Positions 13,869 to 22,563 of a DNA stretch of 22,755 nt are shown one piece after another. Below the pieces are notes generated by a model. That model saw nothing but the letters and a program-made list of their open reading frames with translations, did no database searches and was not told where the DNA came from. Positions within the stretch are counted from its first letter, which is position 1. Each line of letters opens with the position of its first letter. The position numbers and the translations under genes were made by a program. The DNA comes from LMUY01 sp964247705 (GTDB lineage Bacteria; Pseudomonadota; Alphaproteobacteria; Acetobacterales; Acetobacteraceae), in assembly GCA_964247705.1 (NCBI GenBank), contig CAXTVQ010000077.1, forward strand, positions 1 to 22,755, written 5' to 3'.

Positions 13869-13932
13869 TCGTCTGCGACTCCATGTGCCATCTTGGCCGG
13901 CACCCACCTTATGTAGCTCCTAGCCAGCCACC

Positions 13933-13965
13933 AAACACTATATGGTGTATGCTCAGCTTTTGTAA
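13933..13965 (-). promoter_or_regulatory. Candidate nrdA promoter with an NrdR-like box over the -10
   Basis: On the minus strand TTACAA (13960-13965) and TATAGT (13937-13942) are 17 bases apart, a sigma-70-like layout with a good -10. The plus strand across the -10 reads AAACACTATATGGTGT (13933-13948), which matches the NrdR consensus at 13 of 16. The best sequence 31 bp away (13902-13917) matches only 8 of 16, so a second box is not convincing. Binding here would block RNA polymerase. Confidence 0.45.
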
Positions 13966-14071
13966 CGAGCCTGTGTGGTTCTGGCTGGACGGTATGCCGC
14001 CATGCTACACAGCCGCCCAAATATAACCAGACACGTGAACGAGACGTGAACGTTATCGACGGGCTCGTAAT

Positions 14072-14090
14072 GCGGACATCGTCCGCCTCT
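14072..14090. repeat. Short hairpin repeat, copy 1
   Basis: GCGGAC-ATC-GTCCGC (14072-14086) is a perfect six-base-pair hairpin followed by CTCT. The 19-base unit matches 19047-19065 at 18 of 19 positions, the difference being in the loop. It lies in the 250-base region between nrdA and the AI-2E-family gene. Confidence 0.5.
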
Positions 14091-14118
14091 CCTCCAAACA
14101 CCCGGGGAAAGCCGCCCT

Positions 14119-15867
14119 CTAAACCGCCGCCCGGCTAATCCGCCCGACCAAGGTATGGGCATAGGCGATCAGCTCGCCCAGCGACAGCACCACGTGCTTG
14201 CCGCCCTCCTCGTTGCGCAGCTCCGCCAACACCACGCTGTCCCGCTCGGCATGCCACAAGCAGATCACCACCATCGTGCCAGGCATCCGCTTCTCGATTC
14301 GCCGGATCAGATACCGGATGCCGGATACACTGCTGCCCTCTTCCAGCACCGACAGGCAGCACAGCAAGGTGCGGCGCGGACTGGCCCCCTCGGCCGCCGT
14401 GCCCAGGCTCTGGTTGGCCACCATCTCGGCACCGAATCCAGCGCCGCCGAGCGCCTGCGCCGCCATGGTCGCCGCTAGGTCGTCCAGATGGCCGCGGCCA
14501 GGAATGCAGGCGATGGCCGCCGGGTCCCGCCACACCACCGGCAGCGCTTCCGCCGGTGCAACGGGCGGGTGATAGCGGGCCATCAATCGCAGGAACAGCT
14601 CCACCTGGGCGTGGATCCCCTCCAGCCGCTCGAACGCCAGCTCGTCACGCGAGAGGTCCCCCTGCGCCAAAGCCAGGCCTGGCAACGCGACCTTGTCGTA
14701 GTAGTCAGGCAGCGAGGTGGCCGCCATCTGCTGCCGCGCCCCGCTGGTGAGCGTCACCACCTGCCCCTCCAGCGCCCGTTGATAGAACGTCTCGGCTGGC
14801 TCCAAGGGCGAGCGGTCCCCCAGGATTACGTCCAAGAAGGCGAGCGCCTCCACGTTGCGCCCGATTACTACCAAGCAGACCGTAAGCGGTGTCGCCAGCA
14901 GCAGCCCGACCGGGCCCCACAATAGCGCCCAGAACGCGGTCGCCACGATCACCGCGATCGGCGACAGACCCGTGCTGTGGCCGTAGATCAGCGGCTCCAC
15001 CACCTGGCCCATCAGCAGTTCGCAGGTGAGGAACAACGCGAGCACCACCAGCGCCAAGGACCAGCCCGGCACCACGGCAGTCGCCAGCAACACCGGCGGC
15101 ACCAGCGCGATCACCGTGCCGACATACGGCACGAAGCGCATGCTCCCGGCCAAGATCGCCCAGAGCAACGGGTTGGGCAGCCCGGCAATCCAGAGGCCAA
15201 TCCCGATCAGCACCCCGAACGAGCTGTTCAGGCCCAATTGGAACAAGAAGAAGCGCGACAGCCGGCGCGCCGCCTCGTTCAGCGTCACGATCGTGCGGTG
15301 CATATCCCGCCGCCCCATCAGGCGCACCAGCCGGTCGCGCAAATCCTCGCTGGCGAGCAGGATGAACACCGTGAACACCAGCACCACGAAGGCCGTGGCA
15401 AGCGGCCCGAGCAGCGGCTGGGCCACCCGGCGCGCCAACGCAAGCCCGGTCGACGGGTCGATGCCAACCCCGCCGGCCCCGCCGCCGATCGGAATCGACC
15501 CGGTGACCTGGCCGAGCAGACCCGGCGATTGGGTGAGCGCGTGCCACTTCGCGAGCACGGTCGCCTCATAGGTCGGTAGTTGGCCCGTGAGCTGCGCCAA
15601 TTGGCTGCCGACGGCCACGCCGATACCGCCGATGACGACGAAGGCGAGCAGCACTGCGATCAGCACCGCCATTCCCCGCGGCAGGAACAGCCGCTGCAGC
15701 GCGGCACTGGCTGGGGCGAGCACAAAGGCAAGCATGGACGCGAGCGCCAGCGGGACGAGCAGTTCCTGCCCGAAATACAATGCCGCCACGACGATCGCGC
15801 CCGCGTTGAGCATCATCAGAACCGGCCGGGCGTCGTTCATGGTGGGTATCGCTTCGCGGGAGAGCAT
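14119..15867 (-). CDS. AI-2E/PerM-family membrane protein with long C-terminal soluble extension
   Basis: This 582-residue inner-membrane protein belongs to the AI-2E/PerM family of putative transporters; substrates vary and AI-2 export is proven for few members. The first 350 or so residues hold the family core: paired N-terminal helices, a soluble loop, then several C-terminal helices including LPNPLLWAILAGSMRFVPYVGTVIALVPP and GQVVEPLIYGHSTGLSPIAVIVATAFW. About 210 further residues, mostly soluble with no motif I recognise, follow from near LDVILGDRSPLEPAE; the common family length is near 350-370. The ATG at 15867 (MLSREAIP) is preferred, with a GAAAG-type weak ribosome binding site; GTG at 15915 and ATG at 15840 remain possible. 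It is divergent from a response regulator 80 bases away, which may point to shared control. Confidence 0.8.
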   Translation of the reverse strand: MLSREAIPTMNDARPVLMMLNAGAIVVAALYFGQELLVPLALASMLAFVLAPASAALQRLFLPRGMAVLIAVLLAFVVIGGIGVAVGSQLAQLTGQLPTYEATVLAKWHALTQSPGLLGQVTGSIPIGGGAGGVGIDPSTGLALARRVAQPLLGPLATAFVVLVFTVFILLASEDLRDRLVRLMGRRDMHRTIVTLNEAARRLSRFFLFQLGLNSSFGVLIGIGLWIAGLPNPLLWAILAGSMRFVPYVGTVIALVPPVLLATAVVPGWSLALVVLALFLTCELLMGQVVEPLIYGHSTGLSPIAVIVATAFWALLWGPVGLLLATPLTVCLVVIGRNVEALAFLDVILGDRSPLEPAETFYQRALEGQVVTLTSGARQQMAATSLPDYYDKVALPGLALAQGDLSRDELAFERLEGIHAQVELFLRLMARYHPPVAPAEALPVVWRDPAAIACIPGRGHLDDLAATMAAQALGGAGFGAEMVANQSLGTAAEGASPRRTLLCCLSVLEEGSSVSGIRYLIRRIEKRMPGTMVVICLWHAERDSVVLAELRNEEGGKHVVLSLGELIAYAHTLVGRISRAAV

Positions 15868-15947
15868 GGTGGCTTTCTTCAAAGGGTGGACGCGTCGGTA
15901 ACGCCTCGTTAGCACGGGAGGGTCAAATAGTTACGCAGGAGCGGCCA

Positions 15948-16322
15948 ATGACGAAGGTGTTGCTGGTCGAGGACCACGAGGAGCTATGGACGCTGATGTC
16001 CCGCCGGCTGCGGCGCCGCGGCTTCGAGGTGGTGCTGGCCCATAACGGCGCTCAAGCCTTGGAGCAGGTTGCGGCCGAAACGCCGGATTTAGTGCTTTTG
16101 GACATGGATTTGCCGATTATGGACGGCTGGACGGTGGCGCGCACCTTGCGCGAGCGCGGGAACACGACGCCGATCATCGCCCTGACTGCCCACGCCATGA
16201 CGGGGGACCGCGCTCGTGCGCTGGAAGCCGGGTGCGACGAGTACCACTCCAAGCCGGTCTCGTTCGAGTTGCTGCTGGAACAGATGGATGACGTGCTGCT
16301 GCGGCGCGAGGAGGGCGAGTAG
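15948..16322 (+). CDS. Single-domain response regulator (CheY-like receiver)
   Basis: This 124-residue protein is a bare receiver domain. The acidic pocket is Glu8-Asp9, the phosphoacceptor Asp52 (LLDMDLP), the switch threonine Thr80 (ALTA) and the conserved lysine Lys102 (SKP). There is no output domain, so it must act by protein contact or in a phosphorelay. The LTAHAM and DEYHSKP stretches resemble receivers of hybrid kinases and DivK-like proteins. The ATG at 15948 follows AGGAGCGG. No histidine kinase is in the window, so its partner is unknown. The divergent neighbour is the AI-2E-family membrane protein. Confidence 0.92.
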   Translation: MTKVLLVEDHEELWTLMSRRLRRRGFEVVLAHNGAQALEQVAAETPDLVLLDMDLPIMDGWTVARTLRERGNTTPIIALTAHAMTGDRARALEAGCDEYHSKPVSFELLLEQMDDVLLRREEGE

Positions 16323-16367
16323 ACCTGGGAGCGATCCGTTTGCCGCGCTGTGCAGCGGCCGGCCAGC

Positions 16368-17420
16368 CTATCCCGTCCGCTCCCGTGCCAACAGCGCCGC
16401 TTTGCGCTCCACCCCCCACCGATAGCCGGACAAGGCGCCGTCAGACCGAACGACCCGGTGGCAGGGGATCGCCACCGCCAGCGCATTGGCCGCGCACGCC
16501 CCCGCCACGGCCCGCACTGCGCCGGGCGCCCCCAACGCCGCCGCGATCTCGGCATAGCTCGCAGTGCGGCCCGGCGGGATCGCCCGCAACGCCTGCCACA
16601 CGCGCTGCTGAAAGGCGGTGCCGCGGATGTCGAGCGGCAAGTCGAGCCCGAGCGCCGGCGCCTCGACGCACCCGACCACCCGGGCGACGGTGGCCTCGAA
16701 CGCCGGGTCCGCCCCGACCAGCTCGGCCCGTGGGAAGCGGTCCTGGAGGTCGCGCAGCAATGCCGTCGGGTCGTCGCCCAAGGTGATCGCGCACACGCCC
16801 TTGTCGGTGGCCGCCACCAGCACCGAACCCAGCGAACACTGGCCGACCGCGAACCGGATCGACGCCCCGGCCCCGCCGGCACGATACGCCCCCGGCGTCA
16901 TGCCGAGCCGGCTCGGCGCATCGGCGTAGCACCGGCTGGCAGCCCCGAACCCGGCGTCGTACAGCGCCGACGTCACGCTGGCGCCGTCCCCCAAGCCGCG
17001 TCGCAGCCGCTCGGCACGGCGGAGGGCGGCATATGCCTTGGGGGTGACGCCGGTCGCCGCCTTGAACACGCGGTGGAAATGGTACGGGCTCAACCCGGCT
17101 GCCTGCGCCAGCACGGCCAGGCTCGGCGGATCGTCCGCACTGTCGATTGCGGCACACGCGGCACGAGCCAGGGCCGCCTGACGCTCGGACTGGCTGGCCT
17201 CGTTGGGCCGGCACCGCTTGCACGGGCGGAAGCCGGCCCGCTCGGCCGCGTCGCAGTCCGGGTGGAAGCTGACGTTCTCTTGCCGGGCCAGGCGGGCGGC
17301 GCAGCTCGGACGGCAATACACGCCGGTAGTGCGCACGGCGTAAAGGAAGGTGCCATCCGCCGCACGGTCACGGCGGCGGATGGCGTCATAGCGGGGGTCG
17401 TCGGTCGGGACGGAAAGCAT
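16368..17420 (-). CDS. ada: Ada: bifunctional alkylation-response regulator / O6-methylguanine-DNA methyltransferase
   Basis: This 350-residue protein repairs DNA methyl damage and turns on the adaptive response. The N-terminal zinc domain has Cys36, Cys40, Cys67 and Cys70 (YCRPSC, PCKRC); by family knowledge Cys36 takes the methyl group from phosphotriesters. An AraC-type helix-turn-helix domain follows (about 85-185, with GLSPYHFHRVFKAATGVTPKAY). The C-terminal methyltransferase domain has Cys320 in PCHRV as suicide acceptor for O6-methylguanine. Length and cysteine spacing match E. coli Ada (354 residues), so all functions look intact. The ATG at 17420 has AAAGG upstream. No alkB or alkA gene lies next to it. 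It is transcribed alone, divergent from nothing close, with 77 bases to the next gene. Confidence 0.95.
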   Translation of the reverse strand: MLSVPTDDPRYDAIRRRDRAADGTFLYAVRTTGVYCRPSCAARLARQENVSFHPDCDAAERAGFRPCKRCRPNEASQSERQAALARAACAAIDSADDPPSLAVLAQAAGLSPYHFHRVFKAATGVTPKAYAALRRAERLRRGLGDGASVTSALYDAGFGAASRCYADAPSRLGMTPGAYRAGGAGASIRFAVGQCSLGSVLVAATDKGVCAITLGDDPTALLRDLQDRFPRAELVGADPAFEATVARVVGCVEAPALGLDLPLDIRGTAFQQRVWQALRAIPPGRTASYAEIAAALGAPGAVRAVAGACAANALAVAIPCHRVVRSDGALSGYRWGVERKAALLARERTG

Positions 17421-17498
17421 GGTGGTCAGCCTTTACATCGGGTGCCCCTGTCATGAGCGTTTCATGTGGCCCGGGCTTCCCGGTGCTTGCGGTTAAAT

Positions 17499-18119
17499 CT
17501 AATCCCGTGCGGCAATCGCCTCGGCAAACGCCCGCGCGGTCCCAGCGACCTGCGCTGCCGTCATCCCCGGCTTATACAACGCCGAGCCCAGCCCGAAGCC
17601 GCGCGCTCCCGCCGCCCAGTACGGACCCATGTTCAGGGGCGTGATCCCGCCGACCGGCAACAGCCCCGTCCCTTTCGGCAGCACCGCCAGCCACGCCTTC
17701 ATCACCGCCGGCGGCAGCCCCTCTGCGGGAAACATCTTCAGCGCATCGGCACCGGCCGCAAGCGCCGCGAACGCCTCGGTCGGGGTTGCCACGCCCGGCA
17801 TGCACGCCATCCCCAACGCCTTGGCCCGCCGGATCACCGCCCCGTCGCCATGCGGCATCACCACCAGTTCGCCGCCCGCGTCACGCACCCGGTCCGCATC
17901 CGCCGGGTCGAGCACGGTGCCGGCGCCGATCATCGTGTCCGGGAAGCGGCGCACCAGCCGCGCGATGCTGTCGTATGGATCCGGCGAGTTCAGCGGCACC
18001 TCGATGATGCGGAAGCCGTGCCGCACCAGCGCATCGCCGACGCCCTCCACCTCGTCCGGACGCACTCCGCGCAGGATCGCGACGAGGGGAAACCCGTCCA
18101 GGCAGGACCCGACATCCAT
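17499..18119 (-). CDS. dgoA: 2-dehydro-3-deoxy-6-phosphogalactonate aldolase
   Basis: This 206-residue class I aldolase of the KDPG/KDPGal family splits 2-keto-3-deoxy-6-phosphogalactonate into pyruvate and glyceraldehyde 3-phosphate, the last step of the De Ley-Doudoroff route for galactonate. Glu40 (IIEVPLNSPDP) is the catalytic acid/base, GAGTVL is at 65-70 and Lys128 (ALKMFPAEG) is the Schiff-base lysine. The VPLNSP form and the adjacent kinase gene favour KDPGal over KDPG as substrate. The ATG at 18119 follows GAGGAGAG; the reading frame is open far upstream but that part overlaps dgoK and is spurious. The 11-base gap to dgoK indicates an operon. Confidence 0.92.
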   Translation of the reverse strand: MDVGSCLDGFPLVAILRGVRPDEVEGVGDALVRHGFRIIEVPLNSPDPYDSIARLVRRFPDTMIGAGTVLDPADADRVRDAGGELVVMPHGDGAVIRRAKALGMACMPGVATPTEAFAALAAGADALKMFPAEGLPPAVMKAWLAVLPKGTGLLPVGGITPLNMGPYWAAGARGFGLGSALYKPGMTAAQVAGTARAFAEAIAARD

Positions 18120-18130
18120 CCGCTCTCTCC

Positions 18131-19021
18131 TCAGATCAACCCGGCCGCGCGGGCGATGGCGTGCAGCCCGGTGAACGACACATCGGCGTCCACCACCGTG
18201 TACGCCACGCCATGCAACCCGAGCGCGCGCCCATACGGTGCGGCCAACACCTTGCTGCCGACCAGGTAAACGCTCTGTGCCGGCGCCAACAACAGCGCCT
18301 CGCGCACCTCCTCGCCGACCAGCAGCCCCGATAGATAGGACGCCAACGCCTCCCCCGGCCGCCGCCCGAACAAACCTTCCGTGCGGGCGGAGAACAACGC
18401 GTGCAGGATCGCACCCCCCTCCGCCCGGCGGCAGCCGTCGGTGAAAGCCGTGTCGTCGAACGGCGCGTCCTCCGCCATCAACCGGCCCAGGATCGAGTGG
18501 CGCCGCAGCGTGGCGAACACCTCCCCCGTCATGAAGGTGCGGAACTCCATCACCTGCCCGCCCGCCACCACGGCCCACTTGCTGTGCGTCCCGGGCAACA
18601 CGAACACGCCCGCATCCACGCCCAGCGTGGCCAGCGCGCCCATGATCTGGGTCTCCTCCCCACGCATCACGTCCTGGTCCAGCCAGCTCAGGCCGGGGAC
18701 GAAACCGACCCGGGTGCCAGCCGCATGCGTCCAGGCAAGCGCCCCCGCAAGTTGCCCGAACCCGGCGGGACACGGCGCATACGGCGCCTCCACCCACCCC
18801 TGGCGGCTGCCGATCATCCCGCTGGCCAACGCCGGCGCGCCCGGATGCGCGGCCAGCCACTTGCCCGCGACGGCGGCGAAGATATCCGGAAAACGCCGCC
18901 CGCCAGCCGCCATGATGCCATCTGCGGTCGCGACACGGTCCAGGGTCCTGCCGTCGGCATCGATAAGGGCGGCGCGGAGCGAGGTCGTGCCCCAGTCCAG
19001 GGCGATAAGGGGCGCAGCCAT
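18131..19021 (-). CDS. dgoK: 2-dehydro-3-deoxygalactonokinase
   Basis: This 296-residue sugar kinase phosphorylates 2-keto-3-deoxy-D-galactonate with ATP, supplying the substrate of the aldolase encoded 11 bases downstream. The ASKHA-type phosphate-binding motif DWGTTSLRAALID is at 9-21, and a second family block reads VLPGTHSKWA in the middle of the chain. Length is usual for DgoK. The ATG at 19021 (MAAPLIALDWG) is chosen because homology-like sequence begins there, with AAGGA 12 bases upstream; the extension to 19054 is unsupported. Galactonate dehydratase (dgoD) and a dedicated uptake gene are not in the window, so the pathway must be completed elsewhere. Confidence 0.93.
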   Translation of the reverse strand: MAAPLIALDWGTTSLRAALIDADGRTLDRVATADGIMAAGGRRFPDIFAAVAGKWLAAHPGAPALASGMIGSRQGWVEAPYAPCPAGFGQLAGALAWTHAAGTRVGFVPGLSWLDQDVMRGEETQIMGALATLGVDAGVFVLPGTHSKWAVVAGGQVMEFRTFMTGEVFATLRRHSILGRLMAEDAPFDDTAFTDGCRRAEGGAILHALFSARTEGLFGRRPGEALASYLSGLLVGEEVREALLLAPAQSVYLVGSKVLAAPYGRALGLHGVAYTVVDADVSFTGLHAIARAAGLI

Positions 19022-19045
19022 CGCAAACTGGTCCTTTTCTTGTCG

Positions 19046-19065
19046 GGCGGACAACGTCCGCCTCT
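19046..19065. repeat. Short hairpin repeat, copy 2
   Basis: GGCGGAC-AAC-GTCCGCC (19046-19062) is a perfect seven-base-pair hairpin, followed by TCT. It is nearly identical to the unit at 14072-14090. It sits 25 bases before the dgoK start and touches the stop of the small upstream ORF, so it could affect dgoK translation or just be a dispersed repeat. Confidence 0.5.
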
Positions 19066-19249
19066 ATGCGTCCAAGCGGCTAAAACGCCTTGCGCCATCG
19101 GTCATCGAGGTCAGCTTGGCCTCGACCCGCTCGAACTTGGCCACCCTGTCCACGTGAAGCCGGGCTAGGCCTGCCGCGAGCGTCTTAAGCCCCAACCGGC
19201 TTTTACGGCGCGCCTCGGCGATCGCCGCCAGTACCCTGTCTTCGTCCAT
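19064..19249 (-). CDS. Small hypothetical protein, 61 residues
   Basis: The ORF encodes a basic, helical 61-residue protein (MDEDRVLAAIAEARRKSRLG...) resembling no family I know. In its favour, GGAGGG lies four bases before the ATG at 19249, and it is on the same strand as dgoK, 42 bases upstream. An in-frame start at 19276 lacks a better site. The C-terminal part overlaps the edge of the hairpin repeat at 19046-19065. It could be a real small protein, a remnant of a larger gene, or chance. Confidence 0.4.
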   Translation of the reverse strand: MDEDRVLAAIAEARRKSRLGLKTLAAGLARLHVDRVAKFERVEAKLTSMTDGARRFSRLDA

Positions 19250-19280
19250 CGAACCCTCCGCCGGCTGCGCCGACACGTCC

Positions 19281-19295
19281 CCCGTCGAGGACGGG
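19281..19295 (-). terminator. GC-rich hairpin 15 bases after livF
   Basis: CCCGTC (19281-19286) and GACGGG (19290-19295) form a perfect six-base-pair stem with a three-base loop just after the livF stop. There is no U-tract, so it may serve only as an RNA 3' end or be incidental. Confidence 0.3.
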
Positions 19296-19309
19296 AGGAA
19301 CCTACCTAG

Positions 19310-20013
<704 letters not shown>

Positions 20014-20017
<4 letters not shown>

Positions 20018-20682
20018 TCCCGCGTGCCAAGGTACACGGCCCGCACCGCCGGGTCGGCGCGCACCTGCTCCGGCGGGCCGCGCGCGATGACCGCCCCCTC
20101 CGCCAGCACCGTGATCTCCCGCGCGAAGCGGAACACCAGCGGCATGTCGTGCTCGATCAGCAGCACGGCGACCTCCTCCGGCAGCCGGTCCAGCGCGTCC
20201 AGGATCATCGCGTGGTCGGACGCGGGCAACCCGGCCGCCGGCTCGTCCAGCAACAGCACCCGGGGACGCAATGCCAGCGCCAACGCCAGCTCCACCAGCC
20301 GCTGCTGCCCGTAGGCCAGGTCCCGCACGAGCCGCGCCCCTACCGCGCCCAGCCCGGTGCGGTGAGCGATCGCCTCCGCCTCGTCCGCCACGTGGGCCGG
20401 GAACCCGCGCCGGCTGCGCAGCGACAGCCCCCGCCGGTCCCGCTCCGCCACCGCCAGCGCGATGTTCTCCCAGGCCGAGAACGTCAGGAACAAATTCGTC
20501 ACCTGGAAATTGCGCACCAGCCCGAGCCGCGTGCGCCGGTGCTGCGACAGCGCCGTAACGTCCTGCCCCGCCAGGTGCACCGTACCGCTCACCGGCCGCA
20601 GCCGCCCCGTCACCTGGTTCACCAGCGTGGTCTTGCCCGCCCCGTTCGGCCCGATCAGCGCATGCCGCGCACCCGGCGCCAA
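20014..20682 (-). CDS. livG: Branched-chain amino-acid-type ABC transporter ATP-binding protein (LivG-like), 5' end in gap
   Basis: The 222 visible residues lack the N-terminus, which is lost in the run of N. Walker A is GPNGAGKTT, close to the broken end. The signature motif is LAYGQQR, the form seen in LivG rather than LSGGQ, Walker B is VLLLDEP, and the switch histidine is in LLIEHDMPLV. About 25-30 residues should be missing by comparison with the family. The frame across the N run happens to agree with LivM, but the N length is a placeholder, so this says nothing about fusion. The stop overlaps the livF start. Confidence 0.88.
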
Positions 20683-20782
20683 NNNNNNNNNNNNNNNNNN
20701 NNNNNNNNNNNNNNNNNNNNNNNNNNNNNNNNNNNNNNNNNNNNNNNNNNNNNNNNNNNNNNNNNNNNNNNNNNNNNNNNNN
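20683..20782. other. Assembly gap of exactly 100 N
   Basis: The run of 100 N is a conventional scaffold placeholder. The ends of LivM (roughly 20-40 residues) and the start of LivG (about 25-30) are missing, which needs more than 100 bases if the genes are ordinary, so the true gap is probably longer. Confidence 0.95.
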
Positions 20783-21696
20783 ACCACGCCGATGATCAGC
20801 AGCCCGAGCCAGAGCTGCCACATCACCGGGTAGCTCTTGGCCAGCCAGTCCTGCGCCACCAGGAACACCGCCGGCCCGATCATCGCGCCATACAGCCGCC
20901 CCGGCCCGCCCAGCGCCAGCATCACCAGCACCAGGGCCGACTGCTCGAAGCCGATATCCTTCAGCCCGGCGAACTGGTTGATCTCCGCCTGCAGCGCCCC
21001 CGCCAACCCCGCCAGCGCGCACGCCCCCGCATACACCAGCACCAGCCGCGGCAGCACCGCCATGCCGATCGCCTCCGCCCGCCCCGGGTTGTCGCGGATC
21101 GCCATCACGCTTTGCCCGAACGGCGCGTGCACCAGCCAGCGCAACGCAAACCACACCAGCACGAACACGGCGGCAGCAAAGAAATAGCCGGTCTGCCCGA
21201 ACAGATCGAACTCGAACACGCCGAAGATCGGGTCCGTGGCGACACCTGTCAGCCCGTCCACCCCGCCCGTCAGCCACCCCGCCTTGTTCGCCACCTCGCT
21301 GCCGAGGAACACCGAACTCAGCGTCAGCATCAGCAGCGTGAACCGCGCCGTCCGCAGCACGATCGCCCCCAGCACCGCCCCCGCCGCGGCCCCCGCCGCC
21401 GCCCCGATCAGCAGCCCGCTCAACGGCTCGCCCCAGCCATGCACGGACGCGATCCCGCTCGCATACGCCCCCAGCCCGAAGAACAGGCTGTGCCCCAGCG
21501 TCACGACCCCGGCGTAGCCCACCAGCAGATCGAGCGAGAGCGCGAAGATTACCGTCACCAGGATCTGCGTGCCGAGCGCGTAGTACTCGCTCCCCAGCAG
21601 CGGCACCGCGGCGAGCGCCAGCAACGGCAGGCCCTCCGCCCAATGCAGCCGGTGCTTGCGGCGGAGCTGGCGGGCGAAACTCTGCTCCAGCGTCAA
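20783..21696 (-). CDS. livM: Branched-chain amino-acid-type ABC transporter permease (LivM-like), 3' end in gap
   Basis: About 304 residues of a polytopic permease are visible. Strongly hydrophobic helices and the LivM-type blocks SLDLLVGYAGVVTLGHSLFFGLGAYA and FGQSVMAIRDNPGRAEAIGM, with GGPGRLYGAMIGPAVF near the end, identify the family. The last 20-40 residues fall in the N run. No ATG is available near the N-terminus; the TTG at 21696 overlaps the LivH stop as TTGA and follows GGGCGGA, so it is taken as the start. It should pair with LivH to form the membrane channel. Confidence 0.88.
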
Positions 21697-22553
21697 ATCC
21701 GCCCGAACAACCCGCGCGGCCGCACCAGCAGCAGCAGGAACACCGCGCTGAACAGCAAGATCGTCCCGAACGCCGGCGCGTAGTACACCGACAGCGTCTG
21801 CAGCAGCCCGATCAGCAACGATGCCACGAACGATCCGCGCAGCGTCCCCAACCCGGCGACCGCCACCACGATCTGCACGAACACCAGCACGTCGAACCCG
21901 TAGGCCGGGCTGATGCCGAACAGATCCGCCCCCAGGATCCCACCCAGCGCTCCCAACGCCCCGCCCAACGCGAACGTCGCGGTGAACAGCGTGCCGGTGC
22001 GCAACCCCACCGACTCCGCCATGCCGCGGTTCTCCACCGCCGCGCGCACCATAGCCCCGATCCGCGTCCGCTCGAGGCCCGTGTAGACCGCCGCCGCCAC
22101 CAGCACTCCGGCCGCGATCACCACCAGCTTATACAGGTAGAAGCTGAACGGCCCTGCCTGCACCGACTGCGTCAGCACCGCCGGGACCCGAATTCCCTGC
22201 TGCAACGGGCCGAACAACGCCTGCGCCACCGCACCCGCCACGAAGATCAGGCCGATGGAGAACAGCACCTGGTCGAGCTCGCTGCGCCCATACAGCCGCG
22301 CGTACAGCGCCCGCTCCAGCCCAGCCGCTGCCACCCCCACGACCAGCGGCGCCGCCACCAGCATCACCGGCCACGGCACCCCCGCCCCGCTGATCGCCAC
22401 CGCCGCCAGGTAGCCGCCCGCCATGGCGAATACGCCGTGCGCCAGGTTCACGAACCCCATCAGCCCGAGCGTCACCGACAACCCGACCGAAATCAGATAC
22501 AGCACGCTGGCATATGCCACCGACTGGAACGCAATATCGACGACGACCCCCAC
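21693..22553 (-). CDS. livH: Branched-chain amino-acid-type ABC transporter permease (LivH-like)
   Basis: This 286-residue permease has about eight hydrophobic helices and the LivH-type N-terminal block LISVGLSVTLGLMGFVNLAHGVFAMAGGYLA. The family coupling region reads MVRAAVENRGMAESVGLRTGTLF, and FVQIVVAVAGLGTLRGSFVASLLIGLLQTL precedes the last helices. The start is a GTG at 22553, ten bases after the stop of the substrate-binding-protein gene. The stop overlaps the livM start. Length is normal. Confidence 0.92.
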   Translation of the reverse strand: MGVVVDIAFQSVAYASVLYLISVGLSVTLGLMGFVNLAHGVFAMAGGYLAAVAISGAGVPWPVMLVAAPLVVGVAAAGLERALYARLYGRSELDQVLFSIGLIFVAGAVAQALFGPLQQGIRVPAVLTQSVQAGPFSFYLYKLVVIAAGVLVAAAVYTGLERTRIGAMVRAAVENRGMAESVGLRTGTLFTATFALGGALGALGGILGADLFGISPAYGFDVLVFVQIVVAVAGLGTLRGSFVASLLIGLLQTLSVYYAPAFGTILLFSAVFLLLLVRPRGLFGRI

Positions 22554-22563
22554 GCGAGACGCC

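Noticed and set aside
12183..13916. 577-codon plus-strand ORF opposite nrdA
   Set aside because: It is an antisense shadow of the strongly supported nrdA gene; its His/Arg/Ala-rich product matches no family. Long antisense ORFs are expected in high-GC genes.
16350..17456. 368-codon plus-strand ORF opposite ada
   Set aside because: Ada has complete cysteine sets on the other strand; the plus-strand product has no recognisable domain.
18120..18860. Upstream extension of the dgoA reading frame
   Set aside because: It overlaps dgoK in another frame, has shadow-like composition, and a good ribosome binding site supports the start at 18119.
20149..21783. 544-codon plus-strand ORF across the liv genes and the N run
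   Set aside because: It crosses the assembly gap, has Pro/Arg/Gln-rich composition and is antisense to LivG, LivM and the end of LivH.
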